This document shows, piece by piece, positions 60,827 to 64,000 of a stretch of 64,000 nt of DNA (position 1 is its first letter; each line of letters begins with the position of its first letter). Under the pieces are notes generated by a model. It was not told the origin of the DNA. It saw nothing but the letters and a program-made list of their open reading frames with translations, and did not search any database. This DNA is from Phycisphaerae bacterium (GTDB lineage Bacteria; Planctomycetota; Phycisphaerae; SM23-33): contig JASLNT010000022.1 in the NCBI GenBank assembly GCA_030745875.1, forward strand, positions 1 through 64,000, read 5' to 3'. Both the position numbers and the translations under genes were made by a program.

Positions 60827-62896
60827 ATGGGCAACTGGGTTGCGGGATGGTTTAGCGGTTGGCGAAAGTATGCATGGTTGTGGTTTGTGATTTGCGTCGG
60901 GGGGCTGGCCGCGCTGGGCTTGCGACTTCACAGCATCGCCTGCCCCTGGGAAATCGAATTCACCATACCCAGCGGATACGACCCCGACGATTGTCGCGGT
61001 ATGACCGGGGCCATACACTCTGGAGCATTTCAACTCTGCGATCTCACATCCGACGGGCGCCTGCTGGCCGTGGGACGACCCGGCGGGATCTGCGAAGTGT
61101 GGGACCTGGAAACCCGAAGGCGAATATCAACCCTTGGCCAGGTGTCCGATTTCGAAACAGACAAAGAAGACCCCAACCATAACGCTCCGCATCTCGTTCG
61201 CTTCTCGGCCGATGGTCGGAGAGTAGTCGTAAGTTACGATGAAAAGACGACCGTCTACGACCCTGCGGGCAAGGAGAGCCCGTTGGGCGCAGGCGGCGGA
61301 GCAAGAACGGTTAATCTCTCTCCAAAAGGCGAATTCCTCGCAACCATCGGCTCGAGCACGCTACAGGTATTCAACGTCGAATCGAAAGAGGTGCTGTTTG
61401 AAGCGAGGCTGGATCACGTTAACTCAGGTCGATCGCGACTCCAGTGGACCGCCGACGGGCGCCACTTGCTGCTGAACGACTACCTTGGCGTGCGCGTGTG
61501 GGACGTCAACAGTAAGAAGCTGCTCTATTTCCATCGAGAACTCGACCTCCGCCTGCCGCCGCCCATGATCGCAGACGAGAATTCCGGGACATCGGCCCCA
61601 CGATCCGACAAGAAGCAGCAACTCACCGAGACTCGGGCGAACTCCGATAGCTCAAAAGCAATCCCGCGTTATTATAGGGCTCCGAAACAAATTGCCGCAT
61701 TAGTGGATTCAAAACTGGCGCCCGGAGACCACTTCATCGTCAGCGTGTACCAGCCCGATGCCGGGATATTCTTCGGCAAGGGCACGCCAAACCCAAAAAC
61801 TCACCGCGTGCGGTTTTACGACACGGTCTCCGGTGAGCTTCTCTGGGACAAGATCATCGGGCGCCGGATCGTCCAAGTGGAATTCTCCAACGACGGGGCT
61901 CTATTGTATGTGCACATATCGATGGATTTCTCTGAAACGGTGCAGGTTTACGACGTAAAATCCCGCAAGCTCCTGCATGAAACACCGTACAAACTTCACT
62001 ACAGCCACCCCACGAAAATCGCGATCCGCAACGACGGACGATGGGTCGCGGCGTTCAACGATTCCCTGTGGCTTGTCGACACCGAAAACAGGTGCGCATC
62101 GATCCGGCTGAGAGGGCTCCCATCCGTCACTGAAGCATTCTTCACCCCAAAAGGTGATCGCCTGATAGATATGGGAAGGGATGCAACAGTTCGCATCTGG
62201 CGCCAGAGACACCCCTTCTCGCAGGCCGGGGCCTACCAACTCCCCGAAACATGGGGCCTCTACGCCGTCGCGGCGCTCATGGTGTTCGGCGTGCAGTTGA
62301 TCGCTGGCCTGGCCACCCAAAAAGCAACGAAACGAACCCTGCCCAAGCGACTCTGGATAACCGCCCTGCTATTCGGTCTGCTCGTCTCATTGTCAATCGC
62401 AGACGAGATCACCGGTTACGCGGTCGATGAATTGTACGAACACGATTATGAGCAGTGGACGGTCAGCGGAGCGGTTATTAGCTGGGCGTTCAGTGCACTA
62501 TGGATCCTGGCCGGGGTAAAGCTCCTGCGTCTTCGTCGCGGTTGGCGGACGTTCATACTGATACTGCTCGTGCTCGGAATGATAGTCGCAATAGTGCTTG
62601 CGGGCATTTTGATAGTCGTGCTGGTGATGTGGATGCTGGGCTGGTATCAACCCTCAGCGATGACCGACCACGGCATGGTCATCCCCCCGGGCGTTACGAT
62701 GTTCGGATTACTTCCGATTGGGTTGGCGATGTATTTCGCGATGTGGATCTGGTTGAGAAATCCGCAAGTTCGCGTCCTGTTCAAACCCGACCCGGATCCC
62801 GGGGACGAGACGTCGCCCTCGGACGGACCGAGCGATAAGTCGCCAGGCGGAACTTCGCCCGAACGGGCGCGGGCGACAAGCGAACCGACATCTTGA
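60827..62896 (+). CDS. WD40 / polytopic membrane protein
   Basis: 689-aa protein. One transmembrane helix (~14-36), a WD40-like propeller (~55-465; LTSDGRLLAVGRPGGICEVWD, VRFSADGRRVVVSYD, FFTPKGDRLIDMGRDATVRIW), then about five membrane helices (~475-655) and a charged Pro/Ser tail. AAAGGG-type RBS. No catalytic domain is recognised; the propeller likely binds a partner on one side of the membrane. The length and arrangement resemble planctomycete WD40 proteins of unknown function. Confidence 0.7.
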   Translation: MGNWVAGWFSGWRKYAWLWFVICVGGLAALGLRLHSIACPWEIEFTIPSGYDPDDCRGMTGAIHSGAFQLCDLTSDGRLLAVGRPGGICEVWDLETRRRISTLGQVSDFETDKEDPNHNAPHLVRFSADGRRVVVSYDEKTTVYDPAGKESPLGAGGGARTVNLSPKGEFLATIGSSTLQVFNVESKEVLFEARLDHVNSGRSRLQWTADGRHLLLNDYLGVRVWDVNSKKLLYFHRELDLRLPPPMIADENSGTSAPRSDKKQQLTETRANSDSSKAIPRYYRAPKQIAALVDSKLAPGDHFIVSVYQPDAGIFFGKGTPNPKTHRVRFYDTVSGELLWDKIIGRRIVQVEFSNDGALLYVHISMDFSETVQVYDVKSRKLLHETPYKLHYSHPTKIAIRNDGRWVAAFNDSLWLVDTENRCASIRLRGLPSVTEAFFTPKGDRLIDMGRDATVRIWRQRHPFSQAGAYQLPETWGLYAVAALMVFGVQLIAGLATQKATKRTLPKRLWITALLFGLLVSLSIADEITGYAVDELYEHDYEQWTVSGAVISWAFSALWILAGVKLLRLRRGWRTFILILLVLGMIVAIVLAGILIVVLVMWMLGWYQPSAMTDHGMVIPPGVTMFGLLPIGLAMYFAMWIWLRNPQVRVLFKPDPDPGDETSPSDGPSDKSPGGTSPERARATSEPTS

Positions 62897-62987
62897 AGAA
62901 AATTCGCGGGAACCATGCCGCCCTTTGTTCGTCCAAGTGTGATATGGCGTACTACTTTATTCACAACACATCAGCAGGAACATCGTT

Positions 62988-64000
62988 ATGACTCGTTCGA
63001 TTTTTTACTGTTCTCTCGTCCTGACAGCGGGTTTGCTGGTTCGCCCCGCATTGGCGGCGCCAGCGAATTCTAATCTTACCGGACTGAATAAGTCTCTGGC
63101 GACGTGGAAAACTCTGAAGGCAAAGTGCGGGGGCAACTACTCTTACAAGATCCGTTGGTCGAGTTTCGTCGGCTTTGGAAACGAGACCGAAATCGTCTGC
63201 CGCCAGAACACGGTGACCCAGCGGAAATACCGAGAGTGGAAAAGCGGTCCGGGAATGGCCATACCAATGCCGATCAACCAGCCGAAACCCAAAGATGTCA
63301 CCTGGACCGAAACCGGAGCCCAGATCGGAACTAACAAGAAAGGCTCCCCGCCGAAAACGCTCGACGAACTCTACGCTGAAGCCCGCAAGATTCTGGCTAC
63401 GAAGTTGTCGACCCACCAGAGGCTGTACGTTCGCTACGACAAACAGGGACTTCTGCAATCGTGCTTCTACGTCGACACGCGAATCGCTGACGACGCCCCC
63501 CGCAAAGGCGTTATGATCTCCAGCATTACGCTGGGCAAACCCGGCGGCGGGACGAGCAAACCCTCGAAAGCAAAGACCATAAACCTGACGATCGCAGACA
63601 AGGGTAAAACGATCAAGGCGAATGTCGGCGACACGCTGCTTGTGAAACTCAAAGCCAGCCCGAGCACGGGATTTCTGTGGTCGCCGGAAAAGCTGGTTAA
63701 GACTTCGGCGCTTGAGTTCAAGTCACGGAAGTACGTAACTGACGCCAAAGGGGAGCCCATGCCCGGCCAGGGCGGAAAGACAACGTTTACGTACCAAGTG
63801 GTGAAAGCGGGCAAGGCGGTAATCTCGCTGAACCACCGACGCCCATGGGAGAAGGGTAAAAAGCCCGCCTCGACGTTCACCGTGACCATCGAAGCCAGCG
63901 GTAAGGCTCCGGTCAAAGTTCCAGTGAAGGTCGCTGGCGGTGATCCGAAAACAGTGGCGGCCGCATGGCTGGAAGGTCTTGGCGCCAAGGGCCTGGTGCT
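62988..64000 (+). CDS. Exported protein with chagasin-type (I42) inhibitor domain, 3' end cut off
   Basis: A frame from ATG 62988 runs without a stop to the window end (337 codons visible). Signal peptide (~1-23, ALA cut site), an unrecognised region (~25-200), then a chagasin-like I42 domain (~210-310). The three family loops fit: SPSTGF at 224-229 (canonical NPTTG), GGKTTFTYQ, and RPW at 285-287. This family inhibits papain-type cysteine peptidases. After it comes a Val/Pro-rich tail whose end is outside the window. It could protect surface proteins or block host or competitor peptidases. Confidence 0.7.
   Translation, partial: MTRSIFYCSLVLTAGLLVRPALAAPANSNLTGLNKSLATWKTLKAKCGGNYSYKIRWSSFVGFGNETEIVCRQNTVTQRKYREWKSGPGMAIPMPINQPKPKDVTWTETGAQIGTNKKGSPPKTLDELYAEARKILATKLSTHQRLYVRYDKQGLLQSCFYVDTRIADDAPRKGVMISSITLGKPGGGTSKPSKAKTINLTIADKGKTIKANVGDTLLVKLKASPSTGFLWSPEKLVKTSALEFKSRKYVTDAKGEPMPGQGGKTTFTYQVVKAGKAVISLNHRRPWEKGKKPASTFTVTIEASGKAPVKVPVKVAGGDPKTVAAAWLEGLGAKGLV

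Noticed and set aside
1-64000. tRNA, rRNA, CRISPR or prophage
   Set aside because: No T-arm consensus in gaps, no rRNA signatures, no regular spaced repeats and no phage structural genes were found.

Overview
The window looks like a chromosomal segment of a Planctomycetota bacterium, probably an anaerobic member of the Phycisphaerae or a relative. I infer this from gene content, not from a marker gene: many exported proteins with discoidin, LamG or PQQ-propeller domains, a formylglycine-type sulfatase, several carbohydrate-active enzymes, PEP-CTERM proteins, multi-domain proteins resembling the hydrazine synthase alpha subunit, and a cytoplasmic-type formate dehydrogenase. GC content is moderately high and most genes have a clear AGGAG-like ribosome binding site. 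I saw no rRNA, tRNA, CRISPR array or prophage.

Layout. 0.1-2.2 kb: a two-subunit sodium/solute symporter (minus). 2.5-9.8 kb: an M14 peptidase lipoprotein and two large HzsA-like diheme propeller proteins expressed divergently. 9.9-13.9 kb: a REP-associated transposase with flanking repeats, two divergent membrane-bound J-domain proteins and a PDZ membrane protein. 14.1-16 kb: a CAP-domain PEP-CTERM protein and a gene-poor stretch with a cluster of GGTTCACA palindromes. 16-24.3 kb: an SSS sugar-type symporter, a sulfatase, a small lipoprotein and a three-gene operon (GH95, Tat-exported TIM-barrel protein, discoidin lipoprotein). 24.4-33.3 kb: two translationally coupled PQQ-propeller proteins, one also carrying LamG and methyltransferase domains, then divergently a redoxin and a third HzsA-like protein. 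33.3-38.7 kb: a GH5-like hydrolase and a second PEP-CTERM protein. 39.1-47.5 kb: a zinc-ribbon/VWA-like membrane protein, a pterin-binding methyltransferase, a three-gene NAD-linked formate dehydrogenase operon, and divergently a 58-aa Cys-containing protein with fdhD. 47.5-60.4 kb: a Lys/Ala-rich exported protein and a carbohydrate cluster (sialate O-acetylesterase, SGNH/beta-helix protein, unknown exported protein, heparinase-like lyase, URO-D family protein, GH16). 60.8-64 kb: a WD40 membrane protein and the start of a chagasin-type inhibitor protein cut by the window edge.

How the genes may work together. The exported hydrolases, esterase, sulfatase and lyase with two SSS transporters fit a lifestyle of degrading sulfated, acetylated and fucosylated polysaccharides. 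The formate dehydrogenase, FdhD, a methyltetrahydrofolate-type methyltransferase and a URO-D family protein point to anaerobic C1 and electron-balancing metabolism, but whether these parts form one pathway is inference.

The most unusual observations are: a conserved ~85-nt leader with a matching promoter upstream of both PEP-CTERM genes; three HzsA-like paralogues in one 30-kb stretch, with no hzsB/C-like gene recognised; and an apparently exported methyltransferase domain between LamG and PQQ-propeller domains.
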